Of a stretch of DNA of 64,000 bases, positions 1-6,770 are shown in pieces. Where the stretch lies: positions 124,001 to 188,000 of the forward strand of contig JBCBNV010000004.1 of the NCBI GenBank assembly GCA_039821605.1. Reading direction: 5' to 3'. The notes below the pieces were generated by a model that saw only the letters and a program-made list of their open reading frames with translations, did not search any database and was not told the origin of the DNA. Within the stretch, counting starts at the first letter, position 1; each line of letters starts with the position of its first letter. A program made the position numbers and the translations under genes. Origin of the DNA: CALBPI01 sp039821605 (GTDB taxonomy: Bacteria; Pseudomonadota; Gammaproteobacteria; Steroidobacterales; Woeseiaceae).

Positions 1-273
1 GCAGATCAGGTGCTTGTCTTTGAATCGACCGAGCACCAGATCGCAGCCTTCGGCCATGAGCGCTTTGGTGTACCGACGGTGCCGTGCATATGCGTCCGGT
101 ATCCAGGTCGCATAGGCGGAGAAGTATTTGACGGCTTGGAGGGTTTCGTTTTTTCGGAGTAGCGACTCAGAGAGCGACCACAGGTTCACCCACTTAAGTT
201 CGGGTCGGTTCAGATCCTTCACCGCGTGGTAAAGGTTGAATCCGTCGATATAGGCGATTGTTCGTAGCTTCAT
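1..273 (-). CDS. NYN domain (LabA/DUF88-like) protein, C-terminus cut off by window edge
   Basis: The first 91 codons are visible and run off the left edge without a stop. The start ATG is at 273-271. The N-terminus carries the motif YIDGFNLYHAVKDL, the hallmark of NYN/PIN-like nuclease domains in which the Asp of IDGFN helps bind the catalytic metal. Later visible residues (YTKALMAEGCDLVLGRFK) also fit the family. NYN proteins are RNases or DNA-repair-linked nucleases and are often found in accessory DNA. The gene lies next to an IS element and an orphan secreted-protein gene. Its 5' leader contains a UUCG-type hairpin. The real substrate is unknown. Confidence 0.75.
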   Translation of the reverse strand, partial: MKLRTIAYIDGFNLYHAVKDLNRPELKWVNLWSLSESLLRKNETLQAVKYFSAYATWIPDAYARHRRYTKALMAEGCDLVLGRFKDKHLIC

Positions 274-289
274 GCTCTAGAACGAAAGA

Positions 290-307
290 CGGCTCCCGAA
301 GGAGCCG
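290..307 (-). terminator. GC-rich hairpin with TTCG loop in the leader of the NYN gene
   Basis: Read on the minus strand this is a perfect 7-bp stem CGGCTCC / GGAGCCG closed by a TTCG tetraloop, followed by a short T-rich run (TCTTTCGTTCT). It sits 16 bases upstream of the NYN start codon on the same strand. It could be an intrinsic terminator that blocks readthrough from the upstream gene, or an attenuator in the NYN leader. Confidence 0.45.
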
Positions 308-345
308 CTATCCCAAGGGACGTACCCAAGGGGTGGATGCCGTTT

Positions 346-373
346 AGACTACCTGAATTCGACAGTCTGTCAA
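346..373 (-). promoter_or_regulatory. candidate promoter for the NYN gene
   Basis: On the minus strand a perfect -35 TTGACA (373-368) is followed after 16 bases by TAGTCT (351-346), a poor -10. Transcription would start near 339 and give a leader of about 65 bases containing the hairpin at 290-307. The -35 is convincing, the -10 is not. Confidence 0.3.
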
Positions 374-407
374 CTGCTTGTTGACACGGGCGTTAACTAA
401 AGGGCCT

Positions 408-433
408 ATAAGAACAATAACTTATGTTCTTAT
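408..433. promoter_or_regulatory. perfect 9-bp inverted repeat, possible operator
   Basis: ATAAGAACA (408-416) and TGTTCTTAT (425-433) are perfect inverted repeats separated by 8 bases, in the 246-base gap between the NYN gene and the secreted-protein gene. The AT-rich composition, the 17-bp half-site spacing and the absence of a T-tract fit a dimeric repressor site better than a terminator. No known operator consensus was matched with confidence. The rest of the gap (274-519) shows only the promoter and hairpin listed here and a weak CCCCG/CGGGG hairpin at 491-505. Confidence 0.45.
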
Positions 434-519
434 TGCTTTGATGCACATGCTCTAGGTGTGGTCCACATCTCTGTTTTGCTGAGTGCCCAGCCCCGCTTTC
501 CGGGGGTCGGACGACTCAA

Positions 520-1425
520 TCATTGAGACTTTGGAACTGGCGTCACGGTGCATCGAAGTTCATCTCCGACCGCTTCACACTCAATTAGAGTATTTTCGTC
601 CGATCCGGCTGTACCACCAATCCTAATGACGTTGACCCCACCCGACGACAATCTATCAACTATCAAGGCAGCTACGCCTGGATTCGAGACTACAAGCGCT
701 GCCCAGTCGTCTGTTAGATCTGATCGGACTAATGGGATTATTGTTCCGTCGGGAGCTTGAAGCTGGATCACTTCGAATTCGAGTGTAGTTGGCGGAACAC
801 CACCAGTCTGCAATGCAACTGCCCTTAGTACTACGAACGTACCGTCTTGCAAGCGGAATCTAATCTTTGAGCCAGCCGGAACAATTACCCTTTTCATTAT
901 TTGGTCATTAATCGCGCCGACTATCGAGATTTCCAGTGCTTCAAATGCGAGATCTGTCAGCTGGAGATTCGCAACCCCGGGATTATCCCAGTAATCAAAA
1001 GCGGATGGATAGTTCAATGTTCGCCAAGCTTCCGGCTCAGGTTCTGGCTCGGGCAGCTCTTCCCCATCTTCAAATATGTAGGGATCCAACTGTTGCTTAA
1101 CATCACTGATCGCAGCGATTGTTGATAGCTCGGCTGTGGTAGGCGTTGCCACGTGTGCACTCACCTGATAGTTATTCAGCTCGAAATCGAAGTAGGCGAG
1201 TACCGAATACACCTTGTGTGTATTCGTTGAGAAGTCCATAACTCCAACGCGTTTACTCACAGGTTGCATTGACGGCACAATCTCTGCGGTTGCCGCGTTA
1301 ACTTTTTGCCAGCTCGAACAACCGTCACAGCGCGCCCAAAGGGTGTCGGCTGACGCGTTCTGCATAGATACAAGAGCCACGAACGACACTGCTAGTACAT
1401 TTTTTATTGTGGTGAAGGCTCGCAT
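520..1425 (-). CDS. predicted secreted protein of unknown function
   Basis: A 301-residue protein. The ATG at 1425 is chosen over an upstream in-frame start because it has a GGAGA ribosome site and begins a clean signal peptide (MRAFTTIKNVLAVSFVALVS, cleavage likely after NASA). The mature N-terminus has a CxxC pair (WARCDGCSSW), then a region rich in Thr, Ala and Val, a PEPEPEPE linker near residue 130, and a C-terminal part of about 160 residues of likely beta structure. I do not recognise a family. Base composition is lower in GC than the housekeeping genes to the right, which fits acquired DNA. The IS element begins 135 bases upstream and may have separated the gene from its promoter. Confidence 0.6.
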   Translation of the reverse strand: MRAFTTIKNVLAVSFVALVSMQNASADTLWARCDGCSSWQKVNAATAEIVPSMQPVSKRVGVMDFSTNTHKVYSVLAYFDFELNNYQVSAHVATPTTAELSTIAAISDVKQQLDPYIFEDGEELPEPEPEPEAWRTLNYPSAFDYWDNPGVANLQLTDLAFEALEISIVGAINDQIMKRVIVPAGSKIRFRLQDGTFVVLRAVALQTGGVPPTTLEFEVIQLQAPDGTIIPLVRSDLTDDWAALVVSNPGVAALIVDRLSSGGVNVIRIGGTAGSDENTLIECEAVGDELRCTVTPVPKSQ

Positions 1426-1549
1426 TGTTGTCTCCAAATCCGTTTGAACCGAGAATGGTACGTAAACACCGTTTACAGAGCGTACAGGCAACTGAGTCGC
1501 ATGCAAGTGACGTCGGTGATTTTGTGGACAAGATTCAGTTAGACGCTTC

Positions 1550-2422
1550 TTAGACCGGTGTGACCTTACCCCACTCAGCCTGAGTACTCCGAGTGAGAGT
1601 TTGGGTAAAATTTCTTGTTAGCAGCGCCTCGATCGGTGCCATTTGGCCGAGTGCGCTGTGCGGTCTAACGTGGTTGTAATCGAGTCGCCAGTCTTCGATG
1701 ACCCGGCGGGCTTCATTGAGTGATTTGAACCAGTGGTGTCGCAAGCACTCGATGCGCAGCTTGCCATTGAACGATTCGCAGTAGGCATTCTGAGTCGGTT
1801 TGCCTGGCTGGATGAAGTGCAGTGTTCGTGCCGTGCGCTGGGACCACATCAGCATGGCGCGAGACGTGAACTCAGTGCCGTTGTTGCAGACCAGGACTTG
1901 TGGCAGCCGGCCTTCGTCTCTTAGTCGATCAAGCACGCGGCTGACGCGCTGACACGTGATCGAGGTGTCGACCTCAAGCGCTAGGCACTCGCGGCTGTAG
2001 TCATCGACGACGACCGGCACCCGGAAGCGTCGCCCGTCCGCCAACACGTCGTGCACGAAGTCCATCGAGCCGCGTTGACCGGGTGCCGTCGGGAGCTCCG
2101 CCGGCACCACGCGCTGCATGCCACGACGCCGTCGCTTCGGCCGTCGAGGCAGCTGCAGTCCTTGCTCGGTGTAGAGCCGCTCGACTCGCTCGTGGTTCAC
2201 GACACCGAACTCGCGGCGGATCATCACCGTCATTCGGGGCACACCGAACGCAGGCCGCTCACTGGCCAGCTCGGCCAGGCGCGATGCAATCGCCTCGTTC
2301 TGCGGGTTCGGCTTGGCTCGGTAGTACCAGCTCGCCTCAGAGAGTCCCGCCAGGCGGCAGGCGCGGCGCACGCTCAGCCCGTGTTGATCGATCACTGCTC
2401 TCGCAGCGGCTCGCTTCGCCAC
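1550..2422 (-). CDS. IS3-family (IS407-like) transposase OrfB, catalytic Asp replaced
   Basis: The DDE integrase half of an IS3-family transposase, 290 residues from a GTG near the frameshift site. An HTH_21-like N-terminus (RRACRLAGLSEASWYY) precedes the rve core. The first catalytic Asp is seen in GSMDFVHDVL and the Glu in QNAYCESFNGKLR, but the second, normally CDNGxEFTS, reads CNNGTEFTS (codon AAC where GAC is expected). This D-to-N change should abolish metal binding and transposition. The stop codon lies 10 bases outside the left inverted repeat, so the last three residues are encoded by flanking DNA. It is normally made as an OrfAB fusion by -1 frameshifting. Confidence 0.93.
   Translation of the reverse strand: MAKRAAARAVIDQHGLSVRRACRLAGLSEASWYYRAKPNPQNEAIASRLAELASERPAFGVPRMTVMIRREFGVVNHERVERLYTEQGLQLPRRPKRRRRGMQRVVPAELPTAPGQRGSMDFVHDVLADGRRFRVPVVVDDYSRECLALEVDTSITCQRVSRVLDRLRDEGRLPQVLVCNNGTEFTSRAMLMWSQRTARTLHFIQPGKPTQNAYCESFNGKLRIECLRHHWFKSLNEARRVIEDWRLDYNHVRPHSALGQMAPIEALLTRNFTQTLTRSTQAEWGKVTPV
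1561..1597 (+). repeat. left terminal inverted repeat of the IS
   Basis: The outer 14 bases match the right end perfectly. The remainder (AGCCTGAGTA against AGCCTAAGTA, then a shared GAGTGAG) differs at a few positions. It encodes the last OrfB residues on the minus strand. Confidence 0.85.
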
Positions 2423-2427
2423 GGGCT

Positions 2428-2697
2428 TCAGTATTTTCCCTCGATAATCGTCTTCATCGCCTGCATGTCCAGCGCCTGGTCGGCGACCATCTGCTTCAGG
2501 CGACGGTTCTCGTCCTCGAGCTGCTTCAGCCGCTTCACTTCTGGTGTTCCCATGCCACCGTACTTCGACTTCCAGCGATAAAGCGTTTGGTTACTGATGC
2601 CGCACTGACGGCAGATTTCTGCAGTCGTCAGCCCCGCTTCGTGCTGCTTCAGGATCGATGCGATCTCTTCGGGCTTGTGTCGCTTCTGCTTGCTCAT
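2428..2697 (-). CDS. IS3-family transposase OrfA (HTH_Tnp_1)
   Basis: An 89-residue DNA-binding subunit. ATG 2697 has a GGAG-type ribosome site just upstream. Residues 5-50 form a helix-turn-helix (EIASILKQHEAGLTTAEICR followed by GISNQTLYRWKSKYGG), then a leucine-zipper-like coiled coil (VKRLKQLEDENRRLKQMVAD) typical of IS3 OrfA multimerisation. The final codons contain a slippery heptamer that lets ribosomes enter the orfB frame. OrfA is intact, so it may still bind the ends of related elements and act as a repressor even though the OrfAB integrase looks dead. Confidence 0.92.
   Translation of the reverse strand: MSKQKRHKPEEIASILKQHEAGLTTAEICRQCGISNQTLYRWKSKYGGMGTPEVKRLKQLEDENRRLKQMVADQALDMQAMKTIIEGKY
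2434..2440 (-). other. programmed -1 frameshift heptamer of the IS
   Basis: On the minus strand the sequence is GGGAAAA in the phase G GGA AAA relative to orfA, a textbook X XXY YYZ slippery site. A -1 slip avoids the orfA TGA at 2430-2428 and continues as ILKPVAKRAAA directly into OrfB. Confidence 0.75.
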
Positions 2698-2734
2698 CTC
2701 TCGTGCTCCTCTCCACCAGTCTAGTGGATAATGG

Positions 2735-2771
2735 CTCACTCGAGATACTTAGGCTCGGTGGGGTAAGGTCA
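2735..2771 (-). repeat. right terminal inverted repeat of the IS
   Basis: Reading inward on the minus strand, it starts TGACCTTACCCCACCGAGCC and ends in CGAGTGAG. It lies upstream of orfA and probably carries the weak resident promoter of the element. Confidence 0.85.
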
Positions 2772-2881
2772 TGAAGAATCCACGTCGCCGTTTCATAGCG
2801 CGTCATTCGGCTGGGGCAGTATCCCTAGAATCGCCGTGGATACACAACGCGCTGTTACAGGTTTACCGGCCTTCCCCAAGC

Positions 2882-2893
2882 GCCTGCTACACT
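2882..2893 (+). promoter_or_regulatory. candidate extended -10 promoter for coaBC-dut
   Basis: The sequence TGCTACACT (2885-2893) is an extended -10 box (TGn plus TACACT, 5 of 6 matching TATAAT allowing one change). No good -35 is seen at 17 bases. The rest of 2772-2940 holds only a weak inverted repeat (ATCCACG near 2778, CGTGGAT near 2835). Confidence 0.35.
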
Positions 2894-2940
2894 GCGCGGC
2901 CTCTGGGACGGGTCGGCCAGGCCGACAGGAACTGACGGAC

Positions 2941-4119
2941 ATGACTCAAGTGCTGCTCGGCGTGACGGGTGGTATCGCGGCGTACAAGAGCCCCGACCTC
3001 GTGCGGCGGCTCATCGAGCGCGGCGCCGAGGTGCAGGTGGTGATGACCGCCGGCGCCCGTGAGTTCGTGACCCCGCTGACGTTCCAGGCTGTCTCGGGTC
3101 GCCTCGTGCGTACGGACCTCTGGGACGAGCAGGCCGAGGCTGCCATGGGTCACATCGAGCTCGCGCGCTGGGCCGACCAGGTCATCATCGCGCCAGCCAG
3201 CGCCGACTTCATTGCCCGCTTCGCCGGTGGGCTCGGCGACGATCTGCTTGCGACGGTCTGCCTGGCCACCGAAGCACCCGTCGCCATCGCACCAGCCATG
3301 AACCGGCAGATGTGGGCCAGCCAGGCGGTGCAGGACAACATCGCGAAACTCGCGTCGCGCGGCGTTCGCATCCTCGGTCCGGGTTCGGGTGATCAGGCCT
3401 GCGGCGAGACGGGCGCCGGGCGCATGCTCGAGCCCACGGATATCGCCGAGCAACTGCTGCGCCCCGCCGACGGGCCGCTGTCTGGCAAGCATGTCGTCAT
3501 CACGGCGGGCCCGACGCGCGAGCCCATCGACCCCGTGCGTTATCTGACCAACCGCTCGTCGGGCAAGATGGGCTACGCCATGGCCGAGGCCGCGCGCGCC
3601 GCGGGCGCCCAGGTCACGCTCGTGTCGGGCCCCGTCACACTGGGCGCGCCGGCAGGTATCGATCGACTGAGCGTCGAAACGGCTGAAGAGATGCAAGCGG
3701 CCGTGAATGCCGTCATCGAGGGCGCCGACGTCTTCATTGCGGCGGCCGCCGTATCCGACTATCGGCCCACTACGTTCGAGACCCAAAAGATCAAAAAGAC
3801 GCAAGACAGCCTGTCGCTGGCGCTGGCCCTCAACCCCGACATCCTGGCCGGCGTGGCCGCGCGCTCGCCGCGACCCTTCACGGTGGGTTTCGCGGCGGAA
3901 ACCACGGACGTCGTCGCCAACGCGCGCGACAAGCTCGAGCGCAAAGGGCTCGACATGATCATCGCCAACGAGGTGGGCGACGGGCTCGCGTTTGACCGCG
4001 ACGATAATGCCGTCACGGCGCTCTGGGACGGTGGTGAGCGGGCATTTGCGCGCGAAGCCAAGACGCGCCTCGCGCAGTTGCTCATCGCGCTCATTGGCGA
4101 GCGTGTGACCGCAGCATGA
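2941..4119 (+). CDS. coaBC: bifunctional phosphopantothenoylcysteine decarboxylase/phosphopantothenate-cysteine ligase
   Basis: A cytoplasmic coenzyme A biosynthesis enzyme of 392 residues, normal for the family. CoaB joins cysteine to 4'-phosphopantothenate and the FMN-dependent CoaC domain decarboxylates the product to 4'-phosphopantetheine. The N-terminal flavoprotein domain (about 1-180) starts with VLLGVTGGIAAYKSPDLVR and contains the PAMNRQMW motif. The C-terminal ligase domain starts ITAGPTREPIDPVRYLTN and has RSSGKMGYAMAEAA. ATG 2941 is chosen because it begins exactly where family members begin and has AGGA ten bases upstream; the frame stays open further upstream with a non-conserved sequence. 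It overlaps dut by 4 bases, the common coaBC-dut arrangement. Confidence 0.96.
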   Translation: MTQVLLGVTGGIAAYKSPDLVRRLIERGAEVQVVMTAGAREFVTPLTFQAVSGRLVRTDLWDEQAEAAMGHIELARWADQVIIAPASADFIARFAGGLGDDLLATVCLATEAPVAIAPAMNRQMWASQAVQDNIAKLASRGVRILGPGSGDQACGETGAGRMLEPTDIAEQLLRPADGPLSGKHVVITAGPTREPIDPVRYLTNRSSGKMGYAMAEAARAAGAQVTLVSGPVTLGAPAGIDRLSVETAEEMQAAVNAVIEGADVFIAAAAVSDYRPTTFETQKIKKTQDSLSLALALNPDILAGVAARSPRPFTVGFAAETTDVVANARDKLERKGLDMIIANEVGDGLAFDRDDNAVTALWDGGERAFAREAKTRLAQLLIALIGERVTAA

Positions 4120-4574
4120 GCCAGCGCCTCGAAGTCAAAATCCTCGACCCGCGCATCGGCGACACGATTGCGTTGCCCGAATACGCCACCGAGGGCTCGG
4201 CGGGCATGGACGTGCGCGCCTGCCTCGATGCGCCGCTCGACGTCGCGCCCGGCGACACCCATCTCGTGCCCAGCGGCCTGGCCATCCACGTGGCCGACCC
4301 GGGGCTTGCCGCGGTGTTGCTGCCGCGCTCGGGCCTGGGCCACAAGCACGGCATCGTGCTCGGCAACCTCACGGGGCTCATCGACTCGGACTACCAGGGA
4401 CAACTTTACGTCTCGATCTGGAACCGGGGCGCGACGACCTACATGATCGAGCCCGGCGAACGCATCGCACAGCTCGTACTCGTGCCCGTGGTGCGGGCGG
4501 AGTTTGCTGTCGTCGAGGAATTCGGGGCGTCGGACCGGGGCGCGGGTGGCTTCGGTCACACGGGCCGCGACTGA
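4116..4574 (+). CDS. dut: deoxyuridine 5'-triphosphate nucleotidohydrolase (dUTPase)
   Basis: Hydrolyses dUTP to dUMP and pyrophosphate, keeping uracil out of DNA and feeding dTMP synthesis. 152 residues, the standard trimeric length. All five motifs are present: AGMDVRA (1), PRSGLGHKHGI (2), GLIDSDYQGQL (3, with the catalytic Asp), GERIAQLVLVPV (4) and GAGGFGHTGRD (5, C-terminal arm). The start overlaps the coaBC stop as ATGA, implying translational coupling. Confidence 0.97.
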   Translation: MSQRLEVKILDPRIGDTIALPEYATEGSAGMDVRACLDAPLDVAPGDTHLVPSGLAIHVADPGLAAVLLPRSGLGHKHGIVLGNLTGLIDSDYQGQLYVSIWNRGATTYMIEPGERIAQLVLVPVVRAEFAVVEEFGASDRGAGGFGHTGRD

Positions 4575-4592
4575 CGCGCGACCAGCCCGGTC

Positions 4593-5228
4593 TCAGGGCC
4601 GGTTCTGGCTCGTAAGCTCGGAGTAGCGCGCGATCGCAACGCGAAAGTCTTCGCGCAGGTTGTCGGCCTCACGCCTGTGCGTGGCCAGCCGCTCTTCATA
4701 GGTCACGATGCGGTCCTTGGTGAGCTTGATGTCGTCGGCCAGGGCCGGACGAATCATGGGCGCATCGGGTTCCACGGTATAGGGCTTGAAGTTCGACGCT
4801 TCGTCGAGCAAGGACACAAGCCGCTTGCGCAGGTTGGTCAGGTAGAGCTCGGTCACCTTGGACTGGGCTTCCAGCAGCTCGACGCGGCGGTCGCGGTGGC
4901 GCTCGATTTCGCCGATAGAAAGGTAGGTCGCCAGCAATGCGCGGTCGGCGCGGCGGGCGAGTTCCTCACGCGCCTTGGCTTCGGCCTCGAGCCGCATGGC
5001 TTCGAGCTCGTCCTCGGTGGCCTTGCCGGCGATGCGGCCGACGGCCACGCCTTGCTCGTTGAGGATGAGCTTTTCCTGCTCGGCGTACTCGGGCGGGATC
5101 GAATCTCCGAAGTGTACGACGCCGTGCTCGTCTACCCAGCGGTAGACGGTCTCGGTCGCCGCAGCCCCCGCGGCCAGCAGGGTGGCCAGGGCCCCCGACG
5201 CCAGAATTGTCCTGCCAGAACGTCGCAT
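4593..5228 (-). CDS. DUF4124 domain-containing exported protein
   Basis: A 211-residue protein. ATG 5228 is preferred over an upstream start because it has a strong GGAGG site and begins a signal peptide (MRRSGRTILASGALATLLAA). Residues 25-70 form the DUF4124 domain (ETVYRWVDEHGVVHFGD), a small periplasmic module frequent in gammaproteobacteria. The rest is charged and helical (EDELEAMRLEAEAKAREELA and later heptads), likely coiled coil. It lies 61 bases downstream of pyrE on the same strand. The molecular role is unknown. Confidence 0.8.
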   Translation of the reverse strand: MRRSGRTILASGALATLLAAGAAATETVYRWVDEHGVVHFGDSIPPEYAEQEKLILNEQGVAVGRIAGKATEDELEAMRLEAEAKAREELARRADRALLATYLSIGEIERHRDRRVELLEAQSKVTELYLTNLRKRLVSLLDEASNFKPYTVEPDAPMIRPALADDIKLTKDRIVTYEERLATHRREADNLREDFRVAIARYSELTSQNRP

Positions 5229-5289
5229 ACCGCCTCCGATGGTACAGAAACCGGCCTGCCTCAGGGAGAGGTGCGTCACGGTTTTGGCG

Positions 5290-5943
5290 CTAAATCCGCC
5301 GTTCCGCGATGCCGTAACGGGCGCGGTAATCGAGGAGAGACTGCAGTTTCTCTGCGTCTCCGCCCTGCTTTACATGTGTCACGAGCGCCTCGAGTGTCGC
5401 AACGGCGCGCACTTTGACGCCCAGTGACTGTTCGACTTCCTGCACGGCCGACAGTTCGCCCGTGCCCCGCTCCTGGCGGTCCAGCAGGATCGCGATGCCC
5501 GCCACCCGGGCCCCGGCGGCCCGAATGATCTCCACGGACTCGCGGATGGCCGTGCCCGCCGTGATGACGTCGTCGATGATCACCACATCCCCGGCAAGCG
5601 GCCCGCCCACGATATTGCCGCCCTCGCCGTGGTCCTTGGCTTCCTTGCGGTTAAAGGCATAGGGCAGGTCGATGTCGTGGTGCTCGGCGAGCGCGGCGGC
5701 GGCCAGGGCCGCAAGCGGGATGCCTTTGTACGCCGGCCCGAACAGCAACTCGGCCGCCGGAAACTGCTCGGCGATGACGTGGGCGTAGAGCCGGCCCAGT
5801 GCCGCGGCCGCGCGGCCACCCGCGAGCTGACCTGCGTTGAAGAAATAGGGACTGACACGACCCGACTTGAGCGTGAATTCGCCGAAACGCAGCGCGTCGA
5901 GTGACAGAGCGAGCTCGACGAACGACTTCGGGGTTGGCGGCAT
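5290..5943 (-). CDS. pyrE: orotate phosphoribosyltransferase
   Basis: Makes orotidine 5'-phosphate from orotate and PRPP in de novo pyrimidine synthesis. 217 residues, full length. The PRPP-binding motif VVIIDDVITAGTAIRES is intact, as is the substrate region LKSGRVSPYFFNAG near the N-terminus and FNRKEAKDHGEGG (flexible loop). It is divergent from exonuclease III with 50 bases between the starts. In many gammaproteobacteria pyrE also neighbours RNase PH, which is not seen here. Confidence 0.96.
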   Translation of the reverse strand: MPPTPKSFVELALSLDALRFGEFTLKSGRVSPYFFNAGQLAGGRAAAALGRLYAHVIAEQFPAAELLFGPAYKGIPLAALAAAALAEHHDIDLPYAFNRKEAKDHGEGGNIVGGPLAGDVVIIDDVITAGTAIRESVEIIRAAGARVAGIAILLDRQERGTGELSAVQEVEQSLGVKVRAVATLEALVTHVKQGGDAEKLQSLLDYRARYGIAERRI

Positions 5944-5975
5944 GAAAGGTACCTGCGGGCTGTCTGAATGCGTCT

Positions 5976-5983
5976 GCTATTAT
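5976..5983 (+). promoter_or_regulatory. extended -10 promoter of exonuclease III, possibly leaderless
   Basis: TGCTATTAT (5975-5983) is an extended -10 (TGn, then TATTAT matching 5 of 6). Transcription would begin about 5990-5993, at or just before the ATG at 5994, which has no ribosome site. The mRNA may therefore be leaderless. Confidence 0.45.
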
Positions 5984-5993
5984 GCCGCGCGCC

Positions 5994-6770
5994 ATGACCC
6001 GCATCATCTCGCTCAACGCCAACGGCATCCGTGCCGCGGCGCGCAAGGGTTTCTTCGAATGGCTCGCGGCGCAGAACGCCGACGTGGTCTGTATCCAGGA
6101 AACCAAGGCGCAGGAACACCAGCTCGGCGACGAGGTGTTTCGCCCGGCCGGCTACCACACCTATTACGAGGACGCCGAGAAGAAAGGCTACAGCGGTGTG
6201 GCGATCTACAGCCGCCACAAACCCGACAAGGTCGTGCGTGGACTTGGCATCGACGACTACGACCGCGAGGGGCGCTACCTCGAGGTGCAGCTTTCGGGGC
6301 TGGCCGTGGCGTCGGTCTACCTGCCGTCTGGCACCTCGGGCGACGAGCGCCAGGCGTTCAAGATGCGCATGCTCGACGACTTTCTCGCGCACATGAAGAA
6401 GACGCGGCGGCGCAAGCGCGAGTACGTGTTCTGTGGCGACTACAACATTGCCCACACCAAGGCCGACATCAAGAACTGGAAGTCGAACCAGAAAAACTCG
6501 GGCTTCCTGCCCGAGGAGCGCGCCTGGATGGACACGATGATTCACCAGTCGGGCTTCGTCGACGCGTTCCGCGAGCTGCCGCAGGAAGCGCACGAGTACA
6601 GTTGGTGGTCAAACCGCGGCCGCGCCTGGGACAACAACGTGGGCTGGCGCATCGACTACCACATCACCTCGCCGGGTTTGCGCGGGCGCGTGAAAGCCAC
6701 GGATATTTACCGCGATGAACGCTTTTCCGATCATGCGCCTGTGACCGTTGACTACGATTTCAAACTCTAG
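5994..6770 (+). CDS. xthA: exodeoxyribonuclease III (AP endonuclease family)
   Basis: A 258-residue Xth/ExoA-type enzyme that cleaves 5' of abasic sites and degrades duplex DNA 3' to 5' in base-excision repair. Motifs: LNANGIRAAARKGF (metal site), CIQETKAQ (catalytic Glu), YLPSGTSGDERQAFKM, GDYNIAHTKADIKNWKSN, WWSNRGRAWDNNVGWRIDY and RFSDHAPVTVDY (Asp-His pair). The length and motif order match the Neisseria/Pseudomonas type. ATG 5994 (MTRIISLNANG) fits family N-termini; an in-frame ATG at 5982 lies within the likely -10 box. The 3' end overlaps the next gene by 23 bases. Confidence 0.95.
   Translation: MTRIISLNANGIRAAARKGFFEWLAAQNADVVCIQETKAQEHQLGDEVFRPAGYHTYYEDAEKKGYSGVAIYSRHKPDKVVRGLGIDDYDREGRYLEVQLSGLAVASVYLPSGTSGDERQAFKMRMLDDFLAHMKKTRRRKREYVFCGDYNIAHTKADIKNWKSNQKNSGFLPEERAWMDTMIHQSGFVDAFRELPQEAHEYSWWSNRGRAWDNNVGWRIDYHITSPGLRGRVKATDIYRDERFSDHAPVTVDYDFKL

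Larger units (their letters stand above)
1561..2771 (-). mobile_element. complete IS3-family (IS407 group) insertion sequence, 1211 bp
   Basis: Ends are defined by imperfect terminal inverted repeats: TGACCTTACCCCAC at 1561 on the plus strand and the same 14 bases reading inward from 2771 on the minus strand. Similarity continues for about 35 bases with a few mismatches. The element carries orfA and orfB in the usual order with a -1 frameshift site. IS407-group elements usually make a 4-bp target duplication, but the flanks here are GGTG on the left and TGAA on the right, so no duplication is present. That suggests recombination between copies or a deletion beside the element. Confidence 0.88.

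Noticed and set aside
408..433. SOS/LexA box
   Set aside because: GAAC and GTTC halves are spaced by 10 bases, not the 4 (Bacillus type) or the CTG-N10-CAG of E. coli, and the arms extend differently.
2779..2841. Inverted repeat ATCCACG/CGTGGAT as a mobile-element end
   Set aside because: Only 7 bp, about 50 bases apart, no coding content; probably chance.
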